A DNA stretch of 64,000 nucleotides, from contig NC_061482.1 in NCBI RefSeq assembly GCF_022581195.2, positions 9,052,001 through 9,116,000 of the forward strand, written 5' to 3'. Positions within the stretch are counted from its first letter, which is position 1; every line of letters begins with the position of its first letter. Below are positions 1 through 9,324 of the stretch, in pieces. Source of the DNA: Helicoverpa zea (Eukaryota; Arthropoda; Insecta; Lepidoptera; Noctuidae). The translations under genes were made by a program, and so were the position numbers. The notes under the pieces were generated by a model that had not been told where the DNA came from, ran no database searches, and saw only the letters and a list, made by a program, of their open reading frames with translations.

Positions 1-81
1 ATGTATTTTCTATTTTATAATCGTCGTTCTACATAGACATCCATCTGACGCAGGTATCAAAATCGCTCTGATTTGCCATTT

Positions 82-3000
82 TGGGCAATCAGTGTTGCCA
101 GATGAATATTATAAATTCTCCCCAAACTTTTTTCAAAATCCCCCCAAAATTAGGATATTTTAAGAAAAATCCCCCACTGTTGGAAAATTATTTTATTTGT
201 AAAGAAAAAACACAAAAATAGGCAAAACATTTAAATTTCAGAAATTGCTTCCATTAATGCATCTGTTTCTGTATCTCCACATGCTTCATCAGTGCCATAC
301 ATTTTTTCAGAGTTGAATCTCTGTAGCATCTTGACAGTGGGATTAAAACTTATACAGCCTTTTATCATTGTATATCTTATTCTTAAGATTGATTCCGCAG
401 TGGCGGTGGCCAATCGATTTCTCAATTTATCTTTAATGATAGTCACTTGAGAAAAGGCTCTTTCCACCACTGCGTTGGAGAAAGGTAATGATAAAATGGC
501 TAATGCCAATTTGCTAACATTTCCGTAGGTTCTCTCACCCACAGCATTTTTAAAATTGTACACTTCCACCCAGAATTCCTCAGTAGTTTTTGTCGATTCC
601 CAGGTAGTTCTGTGTAAGGCGTTCCATTCCTGTACCAAGGAGTCGACATCATTACAGACGGTTTTAAAAGATTTTGCTAAATTGGTTATGTCCGGTTTGA
701 TTTGAGACGTCGCATTTTTCGGACTCAGTAACTTCAAATTTTCTAACGTCTTCATATTATTTGGTAATCTCTTCTGTATTTGTTTACAGATTTCTATAAG
801 AAACTCCTTGCAGCGCTGTTTTATATCTTTCAATTCATGTTCTCTTATACCTTCTGACTTTTCGTTAAATGAATACCCGAAATTCATATACGATGAGTCC
901 ATTATGTACTTTTCAAAATCATAGTTACATAAACTATGTTTGTCCGCCTTTTCCAGTTGCGCTGGAGGTATTAAAATTGTTAAATAGGTTAATAATAAAT
1001 TATTAACTTCTTCAAGCAACTTCAGAGGGTCTGCATCAGTGGCTTGAAACATTTTATTTGTCATGGTAATATATTTGAGGTAAGTCCCGAGAAAAGTCAT
1101 GTATAACAAATTTGCCTTACTTTTGAGGATGTTGCTCAATTGATCCGCAGTATAACACCTTTCTCTAGATTTGGCCATGTCAAAGTGTAGTTTTAATCCA
1201 TCCCATTGGTCTAAAATTTTAATGAGTGCCTCATATCTAGATAACCATCTAGTGCCAGCTAGTTTGTTTATTTTTAATGGTGTTTTTCCATCGTACAGTA
1301 ATTCATATATTTGCTTGTATTCAGTCTGTCTTTTCGTACTGTTTGAAAACCAGTTATGGCATTCTTTAATGAGAAAATCAAGAAACCGGGGGAGCGTTTT
1401 GAATGCATTTTCAGCCGCCAAATGTAATGAATGACAAACGCACTTAATAGTTATCAGATCAGGGTTTCCTTCTTTCAAAATAGAGGAAAACGAGTGATGT
1501 TCACCAACCATGACATTAGCACCATCGACTCCTATACCCAAAAGTTTTCCTGTGTTTAGGCCATCAGCAGTCAGTTGCGCTTTAAACTTATCAGTTAATG
1601 AAGTTGCATCTGCAGATTCTATTTCAATCAATCTGTAAAACTGAGTAATAATTTTATTCTGTTTTTCACTGAAAAATCTTATAATCACACACATTACTTT
1701 TTTCGTGTCAATAGTAGTTGTTTCATCAATGATCATTGAGTAATGATTGTCTCCAACTTCTTCCAATAATTCTTCCAAGAAACAAGGAGAAATAACATTT
1801 CTAATTAAAGCAGTGCATTTTGACCTGTGTAACTTCAAATCTTTCAAAACTGGAGCAGCTGGATCTAAATCTTTAATCAGTATACCTAGATGATCCACAG
1901 ATTTAATACTTGAATGTTCAGCAACATATGCAGCAATTTTTAATTCTGCTCTTTTTCTTGGCTCTTTCAAGGGCTTTTCAAAAAAATTTGACATTTTACT
2001 TGACTGACCAACTATATTAGATCGTTTTAAACATTGGTCATGTTTTTTAGTTTTGGAATGTTCTACTAAATCCTTTTTATGAGACATCAATGTGCACTTA
2101 CAGGCCTTGCACCACGCTTTTGTATCGTCACCGATGCAAACTGTCAGCCACCCTGAAAATTGGGAAAAAATATAAGATGGCAATACAGGTTTGATAACAT
2201 TCAAATCATGCACGTACAAGGGGTGCTATTTCAGAACGAGTAAACGAGAGATTAATTCATAAAAAAAACGCCCGTTTACGAACACCTCACTTCTCAAAGT
2301 AGCATTTCATAACCAAACCGAACCAATCACATTTACACTGTAAGCTGAACTCACGCCAACCAAAACCCTCAAAAACATAAGAAAGGGATTTTGAAATTAA
2401 TAATGCCATGCTAGCATGCCACATATATAATATTGTAATCACACCTTAATTTTAGTAAAAGCAAACCGAACCCAGGTTAATGATAATATACCTACTTATA
2501 CCTTATTACATTTATACCTCCTTTTGAAATATTCATATATCTACTTGATGTTTAAACGGCTGGTCCAAGTGGTAACTCATTCAGAGCTACAAACATAAAA
2601 TTCTTTTATGAGACATTACTTCATTTAGGTTATAATCACTACACTTTAATGAAGTTACTTCAGAATTACGAACCTTTAAATGTTGGGTCCTGTTCCCACT
2701 CCTTTCTATATCTTCTTACATATTTTGGTTTGGTCTTTTCCATGATCTTCACTCACTTTTTAGGATTTACAATTTAATAATATAGCACACACTCAGCAAT
2801 TGGCGGTATAAATAAACCTGTTTGTCCGACCCGAAGTCCCGAACAAACGACTGACTGCGGCTGCGCGCTGCGCTGCGTGACAGTGACAATGACAACTTCG
2901 CTTCGGCACCGCTCGGCTATCATCGATGTTCGTTCGTACTCGTACCACCCTACACATCGTTGTGCGTGTTTGAGTGTGTGAGTGTGCGTGGATGTGTGCA

Positions 3001-3206
3001 GATTATGTAATAAGCGCCTTTAATCGCGTACAGAAAAAAAAAAAAGATTTTAATGTTTTTCAAAAAACCCCAATTCCCCCCAAGCCTGTTTTAGTTCCCT
3101 CCGCATAATCCCCCAAAGGATTTGTCCCCCCGAAATTGCCCCCAAGGCCTGAAAATACCCCCAAATTTGGGGGGAATCCCCCCCATCTGGCATCACTGTG
3201 GGCAAT
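82..3206 (-). mobile_element. hAT-superfamily DNA transposon, apparently complete
   Basis: The element proper runs 90..3198 (3,109 bp). An identical 8-bp direct repeat TGGGCAAT lies at 82..89 and 3199..3206, the target duplication length typical of hAT. The termini are inverted: CAGTGTTGCCAGATG at 90..104 against CAGTGATGCCAGATG read inward from 3198, one mismatch in 15. Both subterminal regions are rich in C or G runs (about 110..180 and 3060..3183), with repeated CCCCCAAA-like motifs that could be transposase binding sites. The single gene inside is a spliced transposase on the minus strand. Perfect target duplication and an open reading frame suggest a fairly recent insertion. I am sure of the superfamily and cannot name the family. 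Confidence 0.93.
231..2743 (-). CDS. hAT transposase (BED-like finger, C-terminal dimerisation domain), two exons
   Basis: I model two exons, complement(231..2152, 2674..2743), giving 663 residues. Exon 1 starts at the ATG at 2743 and has the KYVRRYRKEW-type N-terminus common in this transposase group. The intron has a GT donor at 2673 and an AG acceptor at 2153 after a pyrimidine run, and the phase fits (a Gly codon is split). Residues about 37 to 61 form a short BED-like zinc finger (C38, C41, H55 or H61). Putative catalytic Asp residues are in MIIDETTT (about D166) and GVDGANV (about D233). The C-terminus carries the hAT dimerisation signature around SNAVVERAFS. An unspliced reading from an ATG at 2219 is possible but loses the conserved N-terminus. 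No internal stop, so it could be functional. Confidence 0.9.
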
Positions 3207-3449
3207 GCAAAGTCTGCAGTGCATTTCAGTGTGGTAAGCTTTTTGTTCGGTCGGAACGTTCTATTCTATCTAGTACGTAGTACATATATATCGATGTATA
3301 TTACTATTTTATTTTCTAATCGTCCCAAACCACAAAGTACATTATGTCCCTAACTACTCTATGGTCTATTCAAACAGTCCAAAAAGCGTTAAAATAAATT
3401 GTGTAGTAAGAAAGTTTTAGCCGAACCGAACTATTTTGATGTAAAAACA
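3207..3449 (+). promoter_or_regulatory. Presumed promoter / 5' UTR of the RNF4-like gene
   Basis: This is the 243 bp between the right target duplication of the hAT element and the ATG of the RNF4-like gene. It is AT-rich and I see no clear TATA box or initiator that I would defend. Upstream promoter sequence, if any, would continue to the left of the hAT insertion at 1..81. The call is by position only. Confidence 0.35.
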
Positions 3450-4688
3450 ATGTCTAATTCAGGCGATGTTATTGATTTGACGAATTCTTTTATTTTAGCT
3501 GATCATTGTGGTATAGCCAACGTTATAATTGACTTGGACTCAGATGATTCGTTCTGTGGTAAGTTTGCTATTTTTTTTAAATGTATTAATTAAGTACTTA
3601 AAAGATAGATAAATACGATATACCATGCAGCTATAGATCTGATATAGATCCACAATATGTCATACAGCAGGGCAGTCAGGGAACGCAATTATCATAATTA
3701 TCTATTTACCTAATCTATTGAATTCTTGTATTTTTCAGTAGACAATGACCGACGTGAGGACAGAGCATCTGTTAATACCCAGTGCTTTGCGAAAGGTGCT
3801 AAACCATCATTAAGACTAACTGCAATTGAAAACACAAATAAAAAGAAAAAAGCAAAACAGAAATCACCTACCTCCATAAAGGCAAAAGAGGTAAATTTTG
3901 AAAATCTACACTAATTCATGGACTACTTTTACTTGTCTGTACACTACTACAATAATGAGTAAACATTATTTGTTTGTTTGTTCATTTGTATTATAAAGGC
4001 TCGAAATTGGTGAGCCGATTTCACTGTTTCACAGTTGTGAAATCATTGGAACATTAATGGCTACAAGCTATATTTTAACTGCATATGGGAAAAAGTTCAC
4101 CCGAAATGGGGGTGACACCACAGAAAACAATAAGTACCTAATTTAGGTAGTAAAAAACCTTAACAATTTTTAGGGCGAACATCCCCACTCAGAGACAGTT
4201 AATGGTTACTTAAGCCATTCCTTAGTGAAGGATTTGTATGACATTCTGTCACTAAGGAGTGACTTAAGTCATCGTTAAATGACTGAGTGGGGAGGTAAGT
4301 AACGGAAATGGCCGCTAGTTGATGGTCAAGAACTTAAATTTAAAATACCTGGTAAAGTATTAATTTTCCACATTCCACCCACAGACTATTTTAATGATTA
4401 ATCCCTAAATTTGGTATGTCCACTACCTTCAAACTTGCCAACTATATATCACAAGCTGATTTTATATTATTTATGTTTCAGACATCTTCATTACCTGGTA
4501 ATAGCAAAAAGTTTGGAGGCTGTCCCATATGTTGGGACGAATTAGGTAAAAACCCTTTGGCATCTACTAAATGTGGACATGTGTACTGTATGAAATGTAT
4601 AGAGGGATATCTTAAAGTTCAAAAGAAATGTCCCACTTGTCGACGGAGTTTAAAGGGATCTTCTCCATACCATGCTCTCTATCTATAA
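3450..4688 (+). CDS. RNF4: RNF4-like SUMO-targeted RING E3 ubiquitin ligase
   Basis: Three exons, join(3450..3558, 3739..3890, 4482..4688), give 155 residues with all phases consistent and canonical GT-AG borders. Two SUMO-interaction motifs sit at the N-terminus: VIDL (7 to 10) and VIIDLDSDD (25 to 33), hydrophobic core followed by acid. A basic low-complexity linker rich in Lys follows (about 70 to 87). The C3HC4 RING is at 101 to 140 (C101, C104, C118, H120, C123, C126, C137, C140). The C-terminus, YHALYL, resembles the YHPIYI end of vertebrate RNF4. In this family the ligase ubiquitinates poly-SUMOylated nuclear proteins; the Drosophila counterpart is degringolade. It is shorter than vertebrate RNF4 (about 190), so an exon could be missed. 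The ATG at 3450 is the first in frame; the upstream extension has no ATG. Confidence 0.87.
4183..4292. mobile_element. Small fold-back element (MITE-like) in RNF4-like intron 2
   Basis: About 110 bp with imperfect inverted arms of about 50 bp. The ends are a perfect 10-bp inverted pair, CCCCACTCAG at 4183 and CTGAGTGGGG ending at 4292. Internal blocks such as ACTTAAG and CTTAGTGA are mirrored. I do not see a convincing target duplication, so the superfamily is unknown. Confidence 0.6.
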
Positions 4689-5616
4689 AAAGTTTTTTAT
4701 AAAAACTGACCACACGCACAGTCAAAATGTACAACCTACCAATGTTATACTTGCAAAAAATATTCTTGCGTGCAATATGTTCACTTCAGTATTTTTTTTC
4801 ATATTCCACAGAACACTTGCCAAAACTTTCATGAAATGCAATCATTAGAATTAGTAAGTTATTTATAATAGTTTTAATTTGTTACAATGTTTTCTTATAT
4901 TTATTTGCAACAATATACAGTGGTGAACAACCAATTAGATACACTGTGGTCGAACTCGGGACCTCAAAACAAATAATGGTGTTTCTAATTTCTTGTCCAC
5001 TACAGGTAAAAAGTTAGGAAAAGATAATTATTCATGAATGTATATAGTAAGTTATGTCCCAACATTATTTATTTATTTAATCTACTAAGTACTTTTACAT
5101 ATTTCATTTTTATTATTTAATTTTTTCAGTGTAATCAGTTTTCATACTTTCTTTTTCTTTTCTTTAGTTAACTTGTGGATAATGCGTTGCATGATTGTTA
5201 ACTTAGTTTTAATACTTTATTCGATAAGTTTTATTATGTAACTGTTTTTTGTCCCTTAATAAATAAATAAATATTTAAGACTGATTAGTTTTTTTCTTCT
5301 TCTTCTTCTTCTTTTTGTTTATGGCTCCTTCATTTGTATCGAAGATTTTGCCAACGTCAAGGTAGGAAATGACACTGATCGGTTTTTAATTAAAAATAAA
5401 ATAATACTTATTATTCTCTAGTGACTACAGCGATTGTAGAGCTGAAAAAGGGGGACAAAACATTTGTTAGTATTTGTGACAAACACGAGACGGCACAGCT
5501 GTTAGAACATAAATGATTAATTGTCAGTATTGTCAATGTCATACATATTTGAAGTAAGAGCGAAAAAGTAACATCGAAACAATAATAACTATTGTGAGTA
5601 TAGGCGGTGAATTATG
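4689..5616. other. RNF4-like 3' region and flank of the I-type LINE
   Basis: AT-rich sequence with AATAAA-type motifs around 5258..5270 that could serve as polyadenylation signals for the RNF4-like gene. A short TTC microsatellite lies at about 5289..5317. The 3' end of the minus-strand retrotransposon must lie in the right part of this stretch, but I cannot place it because no target duplication is visible to me. Confidence 0.5.
5289..5317. repeat. TTC microsatellite
   Basis: A run of six TTC units flanked by T tracts. Confidence 0.9.
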
Positions 5617-8600
5617 TTATATATATATCTGATTAATACTAATAAACTTATATAACGTTTTAATAATGGGAGAATGGACTAGGGTTAGTAAAAAAGGAAT
5701 GTTAATAGGACGTGGGATGTCATTAGGAAGGAGGTCATAAAGGGGCGTAATAAGACGGGGGCAGGAAAAGAATAAGTGTTCCAGAGTACCCTCCTCCAGG
5801 CCACATTCACAGATAGAATGATCTCTGACTCTGATCTTAGCCAAAAAAACTGGAGTACAGACAAAACCAAGCCGCAATCGAATGATGACCGATGTAGCCA
5901 ATTTCTTAAAATTCTTGTGTTTACTAAACCAAGCTTTGTGAGGAATAGAAGGTTGAATGGATCCGAAGAATTTACCTTTGACTTTACGGGTTTTCTGCCA
6001 AAGGGAATCCCAGCTCTTCATCATAGAAGGTTTGGCGGTGCAGCACAGATCTCGAGGGAAACAAGTCCTGAGGTAAGAATCATCTCCATTTCGAATTGCT
6101 ACCTTGGCAAGTGAATCTGCATTATCGTTACCCACGATGCCCGAGTGACTGGGGATCCAGGCCAAAGTAACTTGAATACCTGAAGAGTGACATTTAAACA
6201 GAAGTTGCTTGATCTGAAGAATAATGGGGAAGTTATGACGAGCACGAAAAGGAAATTTTATCAAATCTTGAAGGCAGCTTAGAGAGTCAGAAAGAATTAA
6301 AGTTTTGTTTAGACTATGAGAATCGACGTATTTAACAGCTTCTAAAAGGGCTATTGATTCCCCTGTATAGATAGAGGAGTGTGGAGAAACTTTATTGCTC
6401 AGAATAATTTTATATTTAGGGATCCACACCGCAGTTCCCACAATGCCATCTTCTGAAATTTTGGAAGCATCAGTGTACATAGTGAGCCAGTCTTGCCAGT
6501 CTTCGGTTAAAATCTTATTTAATTTATTATTAGCACCAGGGTCATGTTTGGAAATACCGAGGCTGAGAATGACTTTCGGTTGAAAGAGTAACGTTTCGAA
6601 ACTAACTTCAAAAAGAGGGTTAGTATTGGACTGGACTAGGGATATGTGAGGATCATTGACTTTACTGTAGCTGTTAATAAGGGGAGGAGGAAGTTTGTGT
6701 GACCAGTAACGGGAAGAGGCAATAAGCTCATGCAGTGTTTTTAAAAGAGGAAGAAGGGGGTGGGATTTAATTTGGAGAGCTTTGAAAAAGAATCTATCCG
6801 AGAGGTATTGTCTGCGTAAGTTAAGAGGAGGATCCAAACATTCCACCTGCAGAGCGTTTATAGGGGAACATTTCATAGCTCCTGTAATAATTCGCAAACA
6901 TTTGGCTTGGATCTTATCCAATTTGGCTAAGGCAATTTTGTTACATGGCTCCAACAGAAAGCTGCCGTAGTCAAAGTGGCTCCGGATTATGGCATTATAA
7001 AGGATTCTTTGGGTTGATGGGTGAGCACCCCACCGAACCCCAGAAAGGGCACGTAGGGCGTTCACACCTTTTTCACATTTTTTGCTAATGTATTCTAGAT
7101 GGTGAAGGCCAGATAATTTAGAGTCAAGAATTATACCGAGAAATTTAATTTTGTCAAGAGTAGAAATGGGAACATTATCAATAGATAGGTTAATAGGGGG
7201 GATATTACGTTTGCGAGAAAAGACAACCGCATTGCATTTAGGCACTGATAGGCTAAGGCCATGGTCGCATAGCCACTGATTGAGGTAGTATAGAGCAGAG
7301 TTTAAGCGAGAAGAGGCATCTTGAGGGGAGGAGAAACTATAATAGAGGGCAATATCATCCGCGTACTGTAGAATTTTGCAGAAGCAGTTAACCGAAGACT
7401 CTAAATCGTGAGTATATAAGTTATACAGGATAGGGCTTAAGACCGAGCCCTGGGGCAGGCCTTTCCAGACTAAACGGGATGGGGAAACGGAATGTTGATG
7501 ACGGATAGTGATCGTTCGAGACATTAGCATGTTGCAGATTATGTTAACCAACCTCACAGGAACACTCAGCTGATGCATCTTCTGCCTGAGTAGTGGAAGT
7601 TGGACGTTATCGTAAGCTGATGCAACATCAAGAAAGACACCAACTACGCTTTCATTTTTTGAAAAAGCGATTCGAACATCCGAAACGAAAATGCTAAGGC
7701 TGTCCAGAGTACCCATTCCTCTTCGGAAGCCAAACTGAGAAGGAGATAAGATGCCTTTACTTTCCAAAAACCATTCAAGCCGGTTCTTGATAAGGTTCTC
7801 CATGATTTTAGCCAGAACAGAGGACAGAGCAATGGGTCTGTATGAGGAGGAATCTTTTGGATTTTTACCAGGCTTTAATATTGGGATGATAATTTGGCAT
7901 TTCCAAGACTCGGGGACTACCCCAGAGAGGAAGAAAGAGTTGAAAAGGTTGAGGAGTATTTGTTTACAAAGAGAAGAGGATTTACAGATGAAAGAATATG
8001 GGATACCATCTACACCCGGGGCGGAATCCCGCAGATGGTCCAAAGCACAAGATAATTCAGAAAGAGAAAAAGGATCATCGAATTTATCAGAAGAGGGGGG
8101 AGGAGAGTCTGACAAGGAAAGGCATTCAAAACTAGGGACAGAGGGAGGGGCTAGCTTACTTATGAAGTCTTCTAGCCAGCAACTGGAGTCATTGGAAGAA
8201 ATGTCTGAGGAATGGGCGTCTAAGACTCTGCGATATGCCTTAATTCTTTTCCAGACTATCGATACTGGTGAACGGGGAGACAACGATTCGCAGAAGTTAT
8301 GCCAACCAGATTTTTTCTTTTTCGCCAATAATCTGCAGGTGCGTGCCGAAGTTTTCTTAAGATCGAGATAATTGGTCATATTAATAGAGGATGCGTATCG
8401 GATTTCTGCTTCTCTCCGTTTTCGAACGCTATCGGTGCACTCGGCGTCCCACCATGGAGGGGAGGAAATAAATTTCCGGGCAGAGTTTTTAAGGGGGATA
8501 GACGCGTCAGCCGCACGTTTTAAAGAGGAGACAAAATTTTCATAGACGTCATGGGAATTAGAGGAGTTTACCTGGGGAAGGGTGTGAAGTTCTGAATCTA

Positions 8601-9324
8601 CCAAGGAAGAAAATTTACCCCAGTCAGCTTGAAGGAGGCGATATTTCTGGAGAGGTTGAATGGGAGGGTTAGGGGAGAAGGAATTATGAAAAGTAATTAA
8701 GATGGGGAAATGGTCACTGCCATATGAATTAGGCAGGACAGACCAAGAGAGAATTGAGACTAGAGTGGGAGAGGCAAAAGAAAGGTCAGGGACACTAGCA
8801 TTTTGTGTAGGGGAGACCCTACGGGTAGCAGATCCATCATTCAGGACACAGAGGTTCATATCATCTAGTAGGTCTAGTAGAAAGCTAGATGAGGGATCAT
8901 TAGTATGAGAACCCCAGAGCGTGTGACGGCAATTAAAATCGCCTAGCACCACCAAAGGGCTGGGAATGGTGGAGAGAATATGGTTAAATTCAGACAGGAT
9001 GTTGGCATTAGGGTGAGGAATGTAGGCGGAAACAAAGGAGACGTCCATGGCTCTAATGGCAACAACATGGAGACCAGGATTATGTAGAGGGATGGGAATC
9101 TGGGAAAAGGGGACTGATCTGCTAACCAGCAGGGCACATCCCGCTCGACCGTCGTCTCTGTCATCCCGGAGACACGAGAAACCAGGAACCCTAAAAGGGG
9201 ACCCCGGCCTCAACCATGTCTCCGACAAGGCAAAAACAACGGGATTGTGGCGATTCAATAGGAACAGTAAATCGTGCTTTTTTTGAGTGATACTTCTGCT
9301 ATTCCATTGAAGGATCTTTGGCAT
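5617..9324 (-). CDS. LINE ORF2: AP endonuclease, reverse transcriptase, RNase H (I-type)
   Basis: I start at the ATG at 9324, giving 1,235 residues; the frame stays open up to 9555, but the endonuclease fold begins at this Met. Domains in order: AP-like endonuclease (LQWNSRS, ALSETW, LGDFNCRHTLWGS, SDHFPI), reverse transcriptase (FLDVASAYDNV, LPQGSVLSP, catalytic QYADD), RNase H (MYTDAS, GESIALLEA, LSDSLSC, NDNADSLAK, covering the four acidic positions), and a C-terminal CECG...HLFFSC zinc motif. It overlaps ORF1 by 26 nt. RNase H downstream of RT argues against the Jockey clade proper and fits I-like, LOA or R1-related elements; I favour I. No stop or frameshift, so it may be active. Acts in target-primed reverse transcription. 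Confidence 0.92.
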   Translation of the reverse strand: MPKILQWNSRSITQKKHDLLFLLNRHNPVVFALSETWLRPGSPFRVPGFSCLRDDRDDGRAGCALLVSRSVPFSQIPIPLHNPGLHVVAIRAMDVSFVSAYIPHPNANILSEFNHILSTIPSPLVVLGDFNCRHTLWGSHTNDPSSSFLLDLLDDMNLCVLNDGSATRRVSPTQNASVPDLSFASPTLVSILSWSVLPNSYGSDHFPILITFHNSFSPNPPIQPLQKYRLLQADWGKFSSLVDSELHTLPQVNSSNSHDVYENFVSSLKRAADASIPLKNSARKFISSPPWWDAECTDSVRKRREAEIRYASSINMTNYLDLKKTSARTCRLLAKKKKSGWHNFCESLSPRSPVSIVWKRIKAYRRVLDAHSSDISSNDSSCWLEDFISKLAPPSVPSFECLSLSDSPPPSSDKFDDPFSLSELSCALDHLRDSAPGVDGIPYSFICKSSSLCKQILLNLFNSFFLSGVVPESWKCQIIIPILKPGKNPKDSSSYRPIALSSVLAKIMENLIKNRLEWFLESKGILSPSQFGFRRGMGTLDSLSIFVSDVRIAFSKNESVVGVFLDVASAYDNVQLPLLRQKMHQLSVPVRLVNIICNMLMSRTITIRHQHSVSPSRLVWKGLPQGSVLSPILYNLYTHDLESSVNCFCKILQYADDIALYYSFSSPQDASSRLNSALYYLNQWLCDHGLSLSVPKCNAVVFSRKRNIPPINLSIDNVPISTLDKIKFLGIILDSKLSGLHHLEYISKKCEKGVNALRALSGVRWGAHPSTQRILYNAIIRSHFDYGSFLLEPCNKIALAKLDKIQAKCLRIITGAMKCSPINALQVECLDPPLNLRRQYLSDRFFFKALQIKSHPLLPLLKTLHELIASSRYWSHKLPPPLINSYSKVNDPHISLVQSNTNPLFEVSFETLLFQPKVILSLGISKHDPGANNKLNKILTEDWQDWLTMYTDASKISEDGIVGTAVWIPKYKIILSNKVSPHSSIYTGESIALLEAVKYVDSHSLNKTLILSDSLSCLQDLIKFPFRARHNFPIILQIKQLLFKCHSSGIQVTLAWIPSHSGIVGNDNADSLAKVAIRNGDDSYLRTCFPRDLCCTAKPSMMKSWDSLWQKTRKVKGKFFGSIQPSIPHKAWFSKHKNFKKLATSVIIRLRLGFVCTPVFLAKIRVRDHSICECGLEEGTLEHLFFSCPRLITPLYDLLPNDIPRPINIPFLLTLVHSPIIKTLYKFISINQIYI

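Noticed and set aside
1171..1434. 87-codon plus-strand frame
   Set aside because: It is antisense to the hAT transposase and has no domain.
1..3330. Similar short AT-rich sequences at 1..30 and about 3294..3330 as an outer duplication around the hAT element
   Set aside because: Only loose similarity (ATGTAT...CTATTTTA...TAATCGTC); could be chance in AT-rich DNA.
7751..8371. 206-codon plus-strand frame
   Set aside because: Opposite strand of LINE ORF2; acidic and basic runs come from the RT codons and no family fits.
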